Assembly: GCF_016863655.1 (NCBI RefSeq) | Contig: NZ_BOPH01000053.1 | Coordinates: 146,536 to 210,535, forward strand | Origin: Virgisporangium ochraceum | GTDB taxonomy: Bacteria > Actinomycetota > Actinomycetes > Mycobacteriales > Micromonosporaceae | DNA length: 64,000 nt | Direction of reading: 5' to 3' | Notes under the pieces: generated by a model | Seen by the model: the letters and a program-made list of their open reading frames with translations, nothing else | Databases searched by the model: none | Told to the model about the DNA's origin: nothing | Translations under genes and position numbers: made by a program | In this document: positions 27,101-35,230 of the stretch, in pieces | Numbering within the stretch: position 1 is the stretch's first letter | Layout of the letters: every line of letters starts with the position of its first letter

Positions 27101-28084
27101 TCAGGAAGGTGTGGTGAAACGGGAGTCCTGGGACTCCCGGGCCGTCTTGTGCCCGGCGACCGCCTTGGCGGTGCGCTGGAAGGCGGCGTGCGCGCGGTCG
27201 TGCGTGCGTTGGGCGACCGCGATGTACAGAAGGTCCAGCACCACCAGCTGCGGGTGCCGGGCCGAGAGCGCGTCGGGCCGGAAGGTGGTGGCCTGAGACG
27301 CGGTGAGCAGGATGATGTCGGCGACCTCCGCCAGTGGCGCGCGGGGGAAGCTGGTGAGTGCGATGGTGGTGGCGCCGTGGCTGCCGGCCTCGGCGAGCAT
27401 CTCGATGGTCTCCCGGGTCTGGCCGCTGTGCGACACCCCGAGAGCCACGTCGCCCGCCTTGAGCAGGGCGGCGCTGGCCAGTCCGTTGTGGACGTCGGTC
27501 CACGCCCACGCCGCGACGCCGATGCGGTGCAGCGAGAACTGCATCTCGCCGCCGACCAGCGCGCTGCCGCTGGCGCCGTAGATGTCCACGCGGGACGCCG
27601 CGGCGATCGCGGCGGCCGCCTTCTCGACCTCGGCCAGGTCGAGCAGCGCGGCGGTGTCGTTCATGGCCTGCGTGTCGGCCGCCATGATCTGGCCCAGCAC
27701 CCGCGAGAGCGGGTCGGTCGGCTGGATCTCCCGGCCGATGTCGACCGTCCAGCCGGCCCGGCGGGTCATCCGACCGGTCTCGGCGGCGATGCCGAGCCGC
27801 AGGTCGGCGTAACCCTCGAAGTCCATCGCGCGGCAGAACCGCGTGATGGTGGCCGGTGAGGTTCCGCTACGCTCCGCCAACTCCACGATGGTCGCCCGGG
27901 CGGCGCCGGCGGGGTCGCTGAGAATGTTTTCCGCGACCCGCTGGAGGGCGCCCGTGAACTCCGGTAACTTGGCCCGGACCCGGGCCAGCACGCTGTCCCG
28001 GGCCCCGAACGAGCCATCCGCGGTCGACCCGTCGACCAACGCCGTCCTGGCGGTGGTGACCTGGTCTGCTTCGGGCTCGATCAT
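27101..28084 (-). CDS. RpiR/MurR-family transcriptional regulator
   Basis: A 327-residue regulator with an N-terminal HTH_6 domain (about 45-115; helix-turn-helix IVELAERSGTSPATITRFCRAMDFEGYADLRL) and a C-terminal SIS domain (about 160-290; YGASGSALVGGEMQFSLHRIG, LGVSHSGQTRETIEMLAEA) that senses a phosphosugar. Relatives control MurNAc, ribose or amino-sugar genes. Its place just upstream of ngcEFG on the same strand suggests that it controls chitobiose uptake in addition to DasR. ATG 28084 gives the usual start. Confidence 0.9.
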   Translation of the reverse strand: MIEPEADQVTTARTALVDGSTADGSFGARDSVLARVRAKLPEFTGALQRVAENILSDPAGAARATIVELAERSGTSPATITRFCRAMDFEGYADLRLGIAAETGRMTRRAGWTVDIGREIQPTDPLSRVLGQIMAADTQAMNDTAALLDLAEVEKAAAAIAAASRVDIYGASGSALVGGEMQFSLHRIGVAAWAWTDVHNGLASAALLKAGDVALGVSHSGQTRETIEMLAEAGSHGATTIALTSFPRAPLAEVADIILLTASQATTFRPDALSARHPQLVVLDLLYIAVAQRTHDRAHAAFQRTAKAVAGHKTARESQDSRFTTPS

Positions 28085-28126
28085 CGGACCTCTTCACGGT
28101 GCGTTCATTCGGTGTTGTTGGTAAAA

Positions 28127-28158
28127 GTTCTTACTGAGAGCCCTCTCTTGTCAAGAAC
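28127..28158. promoter_or_regulatory. Dyad in the rpiR/MobA-like divergent region
   Basis: Nested inverted repeats GTTCTT (28127-28132)/AAGAAC (28153-28158) and GAGAG (28136-28140)/CTCTC (28143-28147) lie in an AT-rich part of the 136-base gap between the divergent starts. It is a candidate operator for the RpiR regulator. The downstream gene also has an AAGGAGG box at 28200-28206, somewhat far from its ATG. Confidence 0.4.
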
Positions 28159-28220
28159 CCGGGCGAAGTTTTCACAACCGTTACCCGTGGGCACGCTCCC
28201 AAGGAGGTCTACTTAGGGCC

Positions 28221-28787
28221 ATGGAGCCAGCCGGACTACTGCTCGCCGCGGGCGGCGGCACCCGCTACGGAATGCCGAAGGCCCTGGTCAGCGACGGTGG
28301 AACGCTGTGGGTCGACCGGGCGCTCGGCGTGCTGCGCGACGGCGGGTGCGCCCCGCTGGTCGTCGTGATCGGCGCCGCGGCCGCGGAGGTCCGGGCGCAG
28401 GCCGACCTCGGCGACGCGATCATCGTCGAGAACACCGGCTGGGCCGACGGCATGGGCTCGTCGCTGCGCGCCGGCCTCGCCGCGCTCGGACCCACCGCCG
28501 CGCCCGCGGTCGTGGTGATGCTCGTCGACACGCCGGGCATCACGCCCGACGCGGTCCGCGCGGTCGGAACCCACGCCGCGCCGGGCGCGCTGGCGCTCGC
28601 CACCTACGGCGACCGCGACGGCCACCCCGTGCTCCTCGGGCGCGACCACTGGCCCGGCGTCGTCGAGCTCGCCACCGGCGACAGCGGCGCACGCGCCTAC
28701 CTCCGCAACAATCCGGACACGGTCGTCCGGGTGCCCTGCGACCGGATCGCCGACGGGGCGGACGTCGACGCGCCCGGTCCGGCATGA
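28221..28787 (+). CDS. MobA-like nucleotidyltransferase (molybdenum cofactor type)
   Basis: A 188-residue NTP-transferase. The nucleotide-binding start LLLAAGGGTRYGMPKAL and the metal motif VVMLVDTPGI are those of MobA/MocA proteins, which join CMP or GMP to molybdopterin; the GxDGHPVLLGR segment near residue 130 is also usual for MocA. No molybdoenzyme gene is nearby, so the exact nucleotide and acceptor are uncertain, and another sugar or cofactor nucleotidyltransfer role is possible. It is transcribed away from rpiR and is followed after 34 bases by the membrane glycosyltransferase gene. Confidence 0.82.
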   Translation: MEPAGLLLAAGGGTRYGMPKALVSDGGTLWVDRALGVLRDGGCAPLVVVIGAAAAEVRAQADLGDAIIVENTGWADGMGSSLRAGLAALGPTAAPAVVVMLVDTPGITPDAVRAVGTHAAPGALALATYGDRDGHPVLLGRDHWPGVVELATGDSGARAYLRNNPDTVVRVPCDRIADGADVDAPGPA

Positions 28788-28821
28788 ACCCCAGCGTGCA
28801 CACCCTCGCTACCCTGCCGAC

Positions 28822-30612
28822 GTGTTCCGATCGCAGCTGCTCCGTCCCGCCGCCGTAGGGCTGGCCATCGCCTGGGCCGCCGGCCTCACGGCGTACGTCG
28901 CCGCGCGCAACGGTGCGCCGCTCGACGCCGACGTCGCCGTGCGCGACCTCGTCATGGCGCAGGACCGCAGCGGCGGCGTGCGCGTCGCCCTCTGGCTCAC
29001 CCAGCTCGGCGCCGGCCCCGTGCTGTACCCGGTTCTCCTGGCGCTGTGCGCGATCGCCGCCGTGAAGCGCTCGCCGCGCGAGTTCCTGCCCGTGCTGGCG
29101 CTCGCGGCCGGGCAGGTGCTGGAACTGGTGCTGTTCGCCACGGTCCGCCGCCCGGGGCCCGAATACACGCTCGAGACCACGTTCTCGTCCGGTCGCTCGG
29201 CCGCCGCCGTGCTCGGTTGGGGTCTCGTCGTGTGGCAGCTGCTCCGGTTGCGGAAAACCTTATGGGACCGGCACAGCGGCGCGATCTGGGTGGTCGCCCT
29301 CACGATGGGCGCCCTCGTGGGAGCGACGCGCGTGTACCTCGGCATGCACTGGCTCTCCGACGCCGTCGCCGGGGTCATCGTCGGCGCCGTGCTGCTCGCC
29401 ACGGCGCTGACCGCGCTGTCCTCTGTGGACGGACTGCCCACCCGCACGTGGCGGATGCCGCCGTGGCTCAAGGCATCGCCGTGGGCGTGGACGATCCCGG
29501 CCGCGGCCGCGGCGCTGCCGATCGGGCTCCTGCTCGCCTCTGCCCCCGACCAGCGGCTCAAGGACTTCCTCGTCTACCACGGCGCGGGCGGTGAGGCCGG
29601 CGACGGCCTGAACCTGTACGCGTTCCGCACCATCTTCGACATGCCGTTCACGTACCCGCCGTTCGCGGCGCTGGTGATGGAACCGTTGTCGCGCATGCCG
29701 TTGGGGCTCGCCCAGGCCCTGTGGACGCTCGCCACGCTGGCCGCGGTCGTCGCGCTGGCCCCGGTGGCGCTGCGTCCCGTGGTCGACCGCATCGGCCTGC
29801 CGCTGACGGTCACCGCGATCCTGCTGTCGTCACCGATGCGCAGCCACCTGCGGTTCGGACAGGTCGGTGTGTTCCTGGTGCTGCTGGTCGCGCTGGACCT
29901 GGTGCAGCGCAGGGGACCGCGCGGGTGGGGGCTCGGGCTGGCGATCGCCGTCAAGCTGACGCCCGCCGTCTACCTGCCGTGGCTGTTCGTCAGCCGCAAG
30001 TGGAAGCGGTTCGGCGGCACGATGGCGTGGGTCGCCGGGTCCACAGTGGTCGGTCTCGTGCTGCTGTGGCCGAGCGCAGGCGACTACCTGTTCCGGTCCT
30101 CACGCGACACCACCCGGTTCGGCGCCAACGACATTCCGGGTAACCAGTCGGTGCGGGGCATGCTGCTGCGGGCGGTGGCGCCGCACACGGCCGAGAAGGT
30201 CTGGCTGGTGCTCGCGGTGCTGCTGGTGGCGTTCGGCACCTACCAGGCCTGGCGGTGCGAGCGGAACGGCAACCGGTTGGCGGCGCTCGGCGTGCTCGCC
30301 GCGCTGTCGGTGGCGGTCTCGCCGATCTCGTGGGTGCACCACCTGGTGTGGCTCGTGCTGCCGATCGCGGCGCTGGCCGCCGCCGGCCGGTGGAAGCTGG
30401 TGACCGCGTGGTTCGTGGTGCTCGTGGTGAGCTTCCCCAGCCTCGGGAACGCACTCGGCTGGGGACTGCTCACCAACGTGCAGGGGCTCACCGCCGTGGC
30501 GGCGGTGTTCCTGCTGCCCTACCTCACCCGTGCAGACGGTCGATATGACGCATCTTGTTCACCGCGTCCAGAGCCGCGACCTTGTACGACTCAGCCAGCG
30601 TCGGGTAGTTGA
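28822..30612 (+). CDS. Fusion of degenerate PAP2 domain and GT87 membrane glycosyltransferase
   Basis: A 596-residue polytopic membrane protein with two parts. Residues 1-200 resemble a PAP2 phosphatase: the third motif TRVYLGMHWLSDAVAG keeps the nucleophilic His and Asp, but the second motif is SSGR where PSGH is normal, and the Lys of the first motif before RRPGP is missing. Residues 215-570 are a GT87 (DUF2029) polyprenol-phosphate-mannose-dependent transferase with the acidic loop in the FTYPPFAALVMEPL region. Such enzymes add mannose to lipid glycans at the outer face of the membrane. The GTG start is internal to a clean gap. The last 89 bases overlap the sthA end on the other strand. 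Confidence 0.8.
   Translation: MFRSQLLRPAAVGLAIAWAAGLTAYVAARNGAPLDADVAVRDLVMAQDRSGGVRVALWLTQLGAGPVLYPVLLALCAIAAVKRSPREFLPVLALAAGQVLELVLFATVRRPGPEYTLETTFSSGRSAAAVLGWGLVVWQLLRLRKTLWDRHSGAIWVVALTMGALVGATRVYLGMHWLSDAVAGVIVGAVLLATALTALSSVDGLPTRTWRMPPWLKASPWAWTIPAAAAALPIGLLLASAPDQRLKDFLVYHGAGGEAGDGLNLYAFRTIFDMPFTYPPFAALVMEPLSRMPLGLAQALWTLATLAAVVALAPVALRPVVDRIGLPLTVTAILLSSPMRSHLRFGQVGVFLVLLVALDLVQRRGPRGWGLGLAIAVKLTPAVYLPWLFVSRKWKRFGGTMAWVAGSTVVGLVLLWPSAGDYLFRSSRDTTRFGANDIPGNQSVRGMLLRAVAPHTAEKVWLVLAVLLVAFGTYQAWRCERNGNRLAALGVLAALSVAVSPISWVHHLVWLVLPIAALAAAGRWKLVTAWFVVLVVSFPSLGNALGWGLLTNVQGLTAVAAVFLLPYLTRADGRYDASCSPRPEPRPCTTQPASGS
29418..29430. repeat. Copy of recurring palindrome, variant GTCCTCTGTGGAC
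   Basis: A variant copy of GTCCAC-W-GTGGAC inside the PAP2-GT87 gene, encoding Ser-Ser-Val-Asp with the rare TCT codon. A second copy with one change lies at 30039-30051 in the same gene. Confidence 0.5.
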
Positions 30613-31933
30613 ACACCGCGTCGACGAGGTAGTCGATGCTGCCGCCGCAGCCCATCACGGCCTGTCCGATGTGGACCAGCTCGGTGGCGCCGGTACCGAA
30701 CACGTGCACGCCCAGCAGGGTGCGGTCGCCGGGCGCGACCAGCAGCTTGAGCATTCCGTGCGAGTCACCGGTGATCTGGCCCCGGGCCAGCTCGCGGTAG
30801 CGGGCGATGCCCACCTCGAACGGCACCTGCTGGTCGGTCAGCTCGTCCTCGGTCTTACCGACGAAGCTGATCTCGGGGATCGTGTAGATGCCGATCGGCT
30901 GCAGCTCGTTGAGCGCGTGCACCGGCTCGTCGCACGCGTGGTAGGCGGCCATCCGGCCCTGCTCCATCGACGTCGACGCGAGCGCCGGGAAGCCGATGAC
31001 GTCACCGACCGCGTAGATGTGCGGCGCGTCGGTGCGGAAGTGCTCGTCGACCTTGATGCGGCCGCGGTTGTCGCCCTGCAGCCCGGCCGCGTCGAGGTTC
31101 AGCTCGGAGGCGACGCCCTGCCGGCCGGCCGAGTACATCACGGTGTCGGCGGCGATCCGCTTGCCGCTGACCAGCGTCGCGATCGCGCCGCCCTGGTGCT
31201 GCTCGACCTTCGCGACCTCCTCGCCGAACCGGAACGTCACGCTGAGGTCGCGCAGGTGGTACTTGAGCGCCTCGATGATCTCCAGGTCGACGAACTCGAG
31301 CATGCGGGTGCGCCGCTCGACGACGGTGACCTTCGTGCCGAGCGCCGCGAACATCGACGCGTACTCGATGCCGATGACCCCGGCGCCCACCACGACCATC
31401 GACCGCGGGATCTTGTGCAGGTTGAGCACGCCGTCGGAGTCGATGATCATGCGGTCGTCGAACGCGACGCTGTCGGGCCGCGCCGGGCGGGTGCCGGCCG
31501 CGATAATGATTTTTTCCGCGGTGTACTTCGACTCGTGACCGGTGCCGTCGTCGACCGTCACCGCGTGCGGGTCGGTGAAACGGGCCGTCCCGTTGATCAC
31601 GTGGACCCGGTTGCGGGCGAGCTGGCTGCGGATGACGTCGATTTGCTTGCTGATGACGTGCTGGGTACGGGCCGAGAGGTCGTCCATCGTCACGTCTTCC
31701 TTGACGCGGTAGCTCTGGCCGTACATGTCGCGCTGGCTGAGACCGGTGAGGTAGAGGACCGCCTCCCGTAGCGTCTTCGACGGGATGGTGCCGGTGTTGA
31801 TGCACACGCCACCGATCATGGTGCGCCGATCGACCACACCGACCCGGCGGCCGAGCTTGGTCGCGGCGATCGCCGCCTTCTGTCCGCTCGGTCCGGAACC
31901 GATCACGAGGATGTCGAAGTCATACACGGACAC
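30524..31933 (-). CDS. sthA: Soluble pyridine nucleotide transhydrogenase
   Basis: A 469-residue flavoprotein that interconverts NADPH and NADH. It has the FAD motif VIGSGPSGQKAA near residue 10, the NAD(P) motif VVGAGVIGIEYASMFAALG, a second FAD segment (IYAVGDVIGFP) and the C-terminal dimer domain (HVFGTGATELVHIGQA). The active-site stretch GGVCINTGTIPSKTLREA lacks the second cysteine of disulfide reductases, as in E. coli SthA. I chose GTG 31933, which gives the standard length; the open frame upstream is not flavoprotein sequence. It is divergent from the thioesterase gene. Confidence 0.92.
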   Translation of the reverse strand: MSVYDFDILVIGSGPSGQKAAIAATKLGRRVGVVDRRTMIGGVCINTGTIPSKTLREAVLYLTGLSQRDMYGQSYRVKEDVTMDDLSARTQHVISKQIDVIRSQLARNRVHVINGTARFTDPHAVTVDDGTGHESKYTAEKIIIAAGTRPARPDSVAFDDRMIIDSDGVLNLHKIPRSMVVVGAGVIGIEYASMFAALGTKVTVVERRTRMLEFVDLEIIEALKYHLRDLSVTFRFGEEVAKVEQHQGGAIATLVSGKRIAADTVMYSAGRQGVASELNLDAAGLQGDNRGRIKVDEHFRTDAPHIYAVGDVIGFPALASTSMEQGRMAAYHACDEPVHALNELQPIGIYTIPEISFVGKTEDELTDQQVPFEVGIARYRELARGQITGDSHGMLKLLVAPGDRTLLGVHVFGTGATELVHIGQAVMGCGGSIDYLVDAVFNYPTLAESYKVAALDAVNKMRHIDRLHG

Positions 31934-31991
31934 CAGCGTCGCAGGCCACGGCCACACCGCGCCAGCGCTTCGGTGACCTAAGGTCAACATC

Positions 31992-32363
31992 GTGGAGTAC
32001 CGACAGCGCATCCGGGTGCGGTACGGCGAGTGCGACCTCCAGGGCGTCGTGTTCAACGCCAACTACCTGGTGTACGTCGACGACGTGATGGAGCAGTGGC
32101 TCGACTCGACCCTGCCCGCCGGCGCGCTCGACTACATGGTGAAGAAAGTGCTGGTCGAGTGGGACGCGCCGGCCACCCGCGGCGACCTCGTCGACATGAC
32201 GGCCACGGTGTCGCGCTGGGGCCGCACCTCGTTCGACGTCACGATGCGTGGCGAGGTCGCCGGTCGCGGCATCTTCACCGCGGTGCTCACCGCGATCAGC
32301 GTGACGCCCGGCACCCACACACCTACCCCGGTTCCGGACGAGGTGCGTGCCCTGCTGTCGTGA
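31992..32363 (+). CDS. Hotdog-fold acyl-CoA thioesterase (YbgC/FadM type)
   Basis: A 123-residue 4HBT-family protein. The family start RIRVRYGECDLQGVVFNANYLVYVDD contains the catalytic Asp (normally RYxDTDxxGVVYHxNY) and a long central helix. These enzymes hydrolyse acyl-CoA esters in the cytoplasm; chain length cannot be told. It starts at a GTG, is divergent from sthA with 58 bases between starts, and overlaps the Nudix gene end by 41 bases. Confidence 0.85.
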   Translation: MEYRQRIRVRYGECDLQGVVFNANYLVYVDDVMEQWLDSTLPAGALDYMVKKVLVEWDAPATRGDLVDMTATVSRWGRTSFDVTMRGEVAGRGIFTAVLTAISVTPGTHTPTPVPDEVRALLS

Positions 32364-32781
32364 ACAGCTCCAGGGTCGCGTTCAACTGCGAGTGGACGGG
32401 CGCCGGCGGCTCGTTCGGGTCGAACCAGCCGAGCCGGTCGAACTTGTGCGGCTCGGCGATGTGAACCCGCGTGGGGTCGACCTCCACGGCGAACACGATG
32501 GCCACCCAGTGCGCTGTCGGGCGTCCCCTCAGAACATTGCGGACACCGATCAGCTCGACCTTCCGCGGCTGCGCCCCGTACTCCTCGCCCACCTCCCGGG
32601 CCACCGCCGCCTCGAACGTCTCGCCGTGCTCCAGCGCGCCGGCACCGGTGTCCCACGTGCCGGGCTCGTCGCGGGCGCCGGCCGCGCGCCGCGCCAGCAG
32701 GACCCGGCCGGAGCCGTCGTGGCACACGAACACACACGAGACGACGGGCTCGGAGAGGGCCCGATTCACGACACCGCTCAT
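32323..32781 (-). CDS. Nudix hydrolase
   Basis: A 152-residue protein. The Nudix box GALEHGETFEAAVAREVGEEYGA fits G-x5-E-x7-REUxEExGU and is preceded by GTWDTGAGAL, as usual in housekeeping Nudix proteins that clear nucleoside diphosphate derivatives. ATG 32781 starts the family domain after a short tail; the frame continues upstream only into Arg-rich sequence. The substrate is unknown. It is divergent from the GNAT gene (14 bases between starts), so the two may share a promoter. Confidence 0.86.
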   Translation of the reverse strand: MSGVVNRALSEPVVSCVFVCHDGSGRVLLARRAAGARDEPGTWDTGAGALEHGETFEAAVAREVGEEYGAQPRKVELIGVRNVLRGRPTAHWVAIVFAVEVDPTRVHIAEPHKFDRLGWFDPNEPPAPVHSQLNATLELFTTAGHAPRPEPG

Positions 32782-32795
32782 TCCACCGATCCTGG

Positions 32796-33344
32796 ATGAT
32801 GAGCGCCGTGGAGACACGCGAGTTTCCGCCGGGCGACGAGTCCGTCCGCGCGTTCCTCGAACGGCATCTGGCGGCCCTGGTGGCCCGGCGCGGCGAACTG
32901 CTCGACGCCACGGCCCGGCCGGCCGTCGTCGCGTTCGCACCCGGCGGCGGCCCCGACAGAGACATCGCCGGGGTGCTCACCTACGACGTCGCGGGCCCGG
33001 AGTGCGAGATCCTCACGCTGCACGCCGCGTCGCAGTGGGGCGGTGCCGGCACCGCGCTGGTCCGGGCCGTCCAGGTGATCGCCGCCCGGGCCGGGTGCCA
33101 CACGCTGTGGGTCCTCACGACCAACGACAACGTCGACGCGCTGCGCTTCTACCAGCGGCGCGGGTTCCGGCTGTCGGCGCTGCGACCGGGCGCGGTCGAC
33201 GAGGCCCGCCGCACGCTGAAGCCCCAGATCCCCCTGACCGGCTCCTACGGCATCCCACTGCGTGACGAGGTCGAGCTCAGCCAGCCGGTGGTGGCGGCAG
33301 CACCGGACGCGGCGGCACCGGCGTCGACACCACGAACGAGCTGA
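32796..33344 (+). CDS. GNAT-family N-acetyltransferase
   Basis: A 182-residue acetyltransferase. The core runs from about residue 50 to 145: strand AGVLTYDVAGPECEILTLHA, the acetyl-CoA loop QWGGAGTALVRAV (Q/RxxGxG/A type) and motif B LTTNDNVDALRFYQRRGFRL. The acceptor substrate is unknown. The last 68 bases overlap the Lrp gene end on the minus strand, so the C-terminal alanine/proline tail may be a by-product of that overlap. Confidence 0.85.
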   Translation: MMSAVETREFPPGDESVRAFLERHLAALVARRGELLDATARPAVVAFAPGGGPDRDIAGVLTYDVAGPECEILTLHAASQWGGAGTALVRAVQVIAARAGCHTLWVLTTNDNVDALRFYQRRGFRLSALRPGAVDEARRTLKPQIPLTGSYGIPLRDEVELSQPVVAAAPDAAAPASTPRTS

Positions 33345-33759
33345 CCGTCTGCCCGTACCGCAGAAACTCGTCGAGGACGCCCTCCAACGCGGCGATCTCG
33401 GCGACGTGCACCTTCAGTAGGAAGCAGTCCTCGCCGGAGATGCGGTGGCACTCGCTGACCTCGGGCCGGGCGGCGGCGAGCTCGGTCAGCCGGGCCAGCT
33501 GGCCCGGGCCCGGACGCACCCGCACCCACGCCGCCACCGGGAGACCCAGCGCGGCCGGGTCGATGTCGAGCCGGTAGCCGCGGATCACGCCGGCCTCCTC
33601 GAGCCGGGTCACCCGGTCACGCACCGACGGTGCCGACATGCCGACCCGGCGGGCCAACGCGGTCACCGGGAGCCGCGGATCGGCGGCGAGCAGGGCGAGG
33701 ATCCGCCGGTTCGTGTCGTCGAGAAGGTCTGACCGGTATTTGACCTCCGAAGTGGTCAC
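33277..33759 (-). CDS. Lrp/AsnC-family transcriptional regulator
   Basis: A 160-residue regulator with an N-terminal helix-turn-helix (DDTNRRILALLAADPRLPVTALARRVGMSAPSVRDRVTRLEEAGVIRGY) and a C-terminal RAM domain that binds amino acids (VSECHRISGEDCFLLKVHV). The gene is divergent from an EamA/RhtA-like exporter with 66 bases between starts, a common pairing in which the Lrp protein controls export of an amino acid. The C-terminus is proline-rich. Starts at GTG 33759. Confidence 0.9.
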   Translation of the reverse strand: MTTSEVKYRSDLLDDTNRRILALLAADPRLPVTALARRVGMSAPSVRDRVTRLEEAGVIRGYRLDIDPAALGLPVAAWVRVRPGPGQLARLTELAAARPEVSECHRISGEDCFLLKVHVAEIAALEGVLDEFLRYGQTVSSFVVSTPVPPRPVLPPPPAG

Positions 33760-33825
33760 AGGAACCGCCCTTCCACCTTCGACATGGCATTCCGGGAATC
33801 GCTGCCGGCTTCAAGGATAGAACCG

Positions 33826-34785
33826 ATGACCGACCGGATTCCTCCCCCTGTGTGGCTCGTCACGAGCGCGATCTTCCACTACCTCGGACCGGCGTTCGCG
33901 GTGCTGCTGTTCACCCGGATCGACGCGCTGGGCGTCGCGTGGCTGCGGATCGCGTCGGCCGCGGTGGTCTTCGCCGCGTGGCGCCGGCCGTGGCGCGGCT
34001 GGCGTCGTCGGACCGACCGCCGGCTCGTCGTGGCGTGGGGTGTCGTGCTGGCGGCGATGAACAGCGTCTTCTACCTGGCGATCGACCGGCTGCCGCTGGG
34101 CACGGTGGCCGCGATCGAGTTCCTGCCCGTGATCGCGCTGGCGGCGCTGGCCGCCCGCACGCCGCGGAACGCCGTCGCGCTGGTGCTGGCTGTCGGCGGC
34201 GTCTACCTGCTCACGGACGTCCGTCTGGTGGGTGAGCCGCTGGGTGTCGCCCTGGCGGCGGCGAACGCGGTGCTGTTCGCGCTCTACATCGTGCTCGGCC
34301 ACCGCATGGCCGGCAACGACGGCGACGGCATCGACGGCCTGGCCCTCGCGATGCTGGTCGCCGCCGTCGTCGCCCTGCCGGTCGGCGTCACCGACGCCGT
34401 TCCGGCGTTCGCCGATCCCCTCCTCCTGGCGGCGGCCGTCGGGGTGGGCATCTGCTCGTCGGTGATCCCGTACGTCTGCGACCAGGCGGCGATGGCCCGC
34501 GTCCCCCGGGCGACCTACGCTCTGATGGTCGCCCTCCTCCCGGCGACCGCCACCGTGATCGGCGTGGTCGTGCTGACCCAGATCCCGACCGTCCCCGAGC
34601 TCGCCGGGGTGGCCCTGGTGGTGGCCGGGGTCGCCCTCCATCGCGCCCGCGACTCCGCCGGCCGTGCCACAGACGCAGGCAAAGACACGGGCACAGGCGA
34701 AGACACGGGCACAGGCAAAGGCGAAGACACGGGCGCGGGCGAGGGACCGGGGTCCCGCCCCGGCGCCGACCGGACCTTGGAATAG
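33826..34785 (+). CDS. EamA/RhtA-type transporter
   Basis: A 319-residue membrane protein with ten helices in two EamA repeats (about 10-135 and 145-280); the start ATG 33826 has an AAGGA box upstream and gives MTDRIPPPVWLV, directly ahead of helix 1. RhtA-like members export threonine, homoserine or other metabolites, which would fit the divergent Lrp regulator. The C-terminal 40 residues are a hydrophilic tail of Asp-Thr-Gly/Gly-Glu repeats (DTGTGEDTGTGKGEDTGAG), coded by an 18-base tandem repeat at about 34680-34740. A long hairpin follows the stop. Confidence 0.87.
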   Translation: MTDRIPPPVWLVTSAIFHYLGPAFAVLLFTRIDALGVAWLRIASAAVVFAAWRRPWRGWRRRTDRRLVVAWGVVLAAMNSVFYLAIDRLPLGTVAAIEFLPVIALAALAARTPRNAVALVLAVGGVYLLTDVRLVGEPLGVALAAANAVLFALYIVLGHRMAGNDGDGIDGLALAMLVAAVVALPVGVTDAVPAFADPLLLAAAVGVGICSSVIPYVCDQAAMARVPRATYALMVALLPATATVIGVVVLTQIPTVPELAGVALVVAGVALHRARDSAGRATDAGKDTGTGEDTGTGKGEDTGAGEGPGSRPGADRTLE

Positions 34786-34846
34786 ACGACGCTCTATCCA
34801 GTGCAGCCCTGGCCCCGAACCCCGCACTGGATAGAGCGTCGTTTAT
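34782..34846. terminator. Long hairpin between EamA and VOC genes
   Basis: Arms 34786-34804 and 34824-34842 pair perfectly over 19 bases (ACGACGCTCTATCCAGTGC), and one G-T pair lets the stem extend to 23 pairs (34782-34846); the loop has 19 bases. It starts within the EamA stop codon. It may be a terminator, but it also resembles the other long intergenic inverted repeats of the window in size and placement. Confidence 0.75.
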
Positions 34847-34882
34847 GTCAAGACGGGTGTCCCGAGGCGGGTATCCCCACGC

Positions 34883-35230
34883 GTGCTTGAATCGGCCGCG
34901 CACAGCGTCGTCTGGTGGGAGATCGAGTCGGCGGACCCGGCCGGCAGTCAGCGGTTCTACGGCGAGCTGTTCGGGTGGACGTTCAGCCCCGCGTTCGAGG
35001 AGCACCTCGACCGGCCGTACTGGCTGGTGCAGCACACAGGCAAGGGCATCGGCGGGCTGCAGCGGGCCGTACCGGGCGCGCCACCGCCGCACACCGGGGT
35101 GCGGCTGTACGTGGAGGTCGACGACCTCGAGGCCACCATCGCCAGGGCACGGAGCCTCGGCACGACCGTCGAGCGGGAGCGCACCTACCCGAAGTTGACC
35201 CCCTGCGCCAGCGGCAGCTCGCTCGAGTAG
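34883..35230 (+). pseudogene. VOC/glyoxalase-fold protein truncated at its 3' end
   Basis: The 115-residue product begins as a normal VOC protein (HSVVWWEIESADPAGSQRFYGELFGWTF, then VRLYVEVDDLEATIARARSLGTTVERE), but stops matching at about residue 98. The final strands of the family, with the proline-glycine loop, the DPxGNxxGLW motif and the last metal ligand, are absent; instead the frame runs 46 bases into the 3' end of the convergent aldehyde dehydrogenase gene. It looks like a remnant left by a deletion joining the two genes. A shortened functional form cannot be excluded. Confidence 0.65.
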
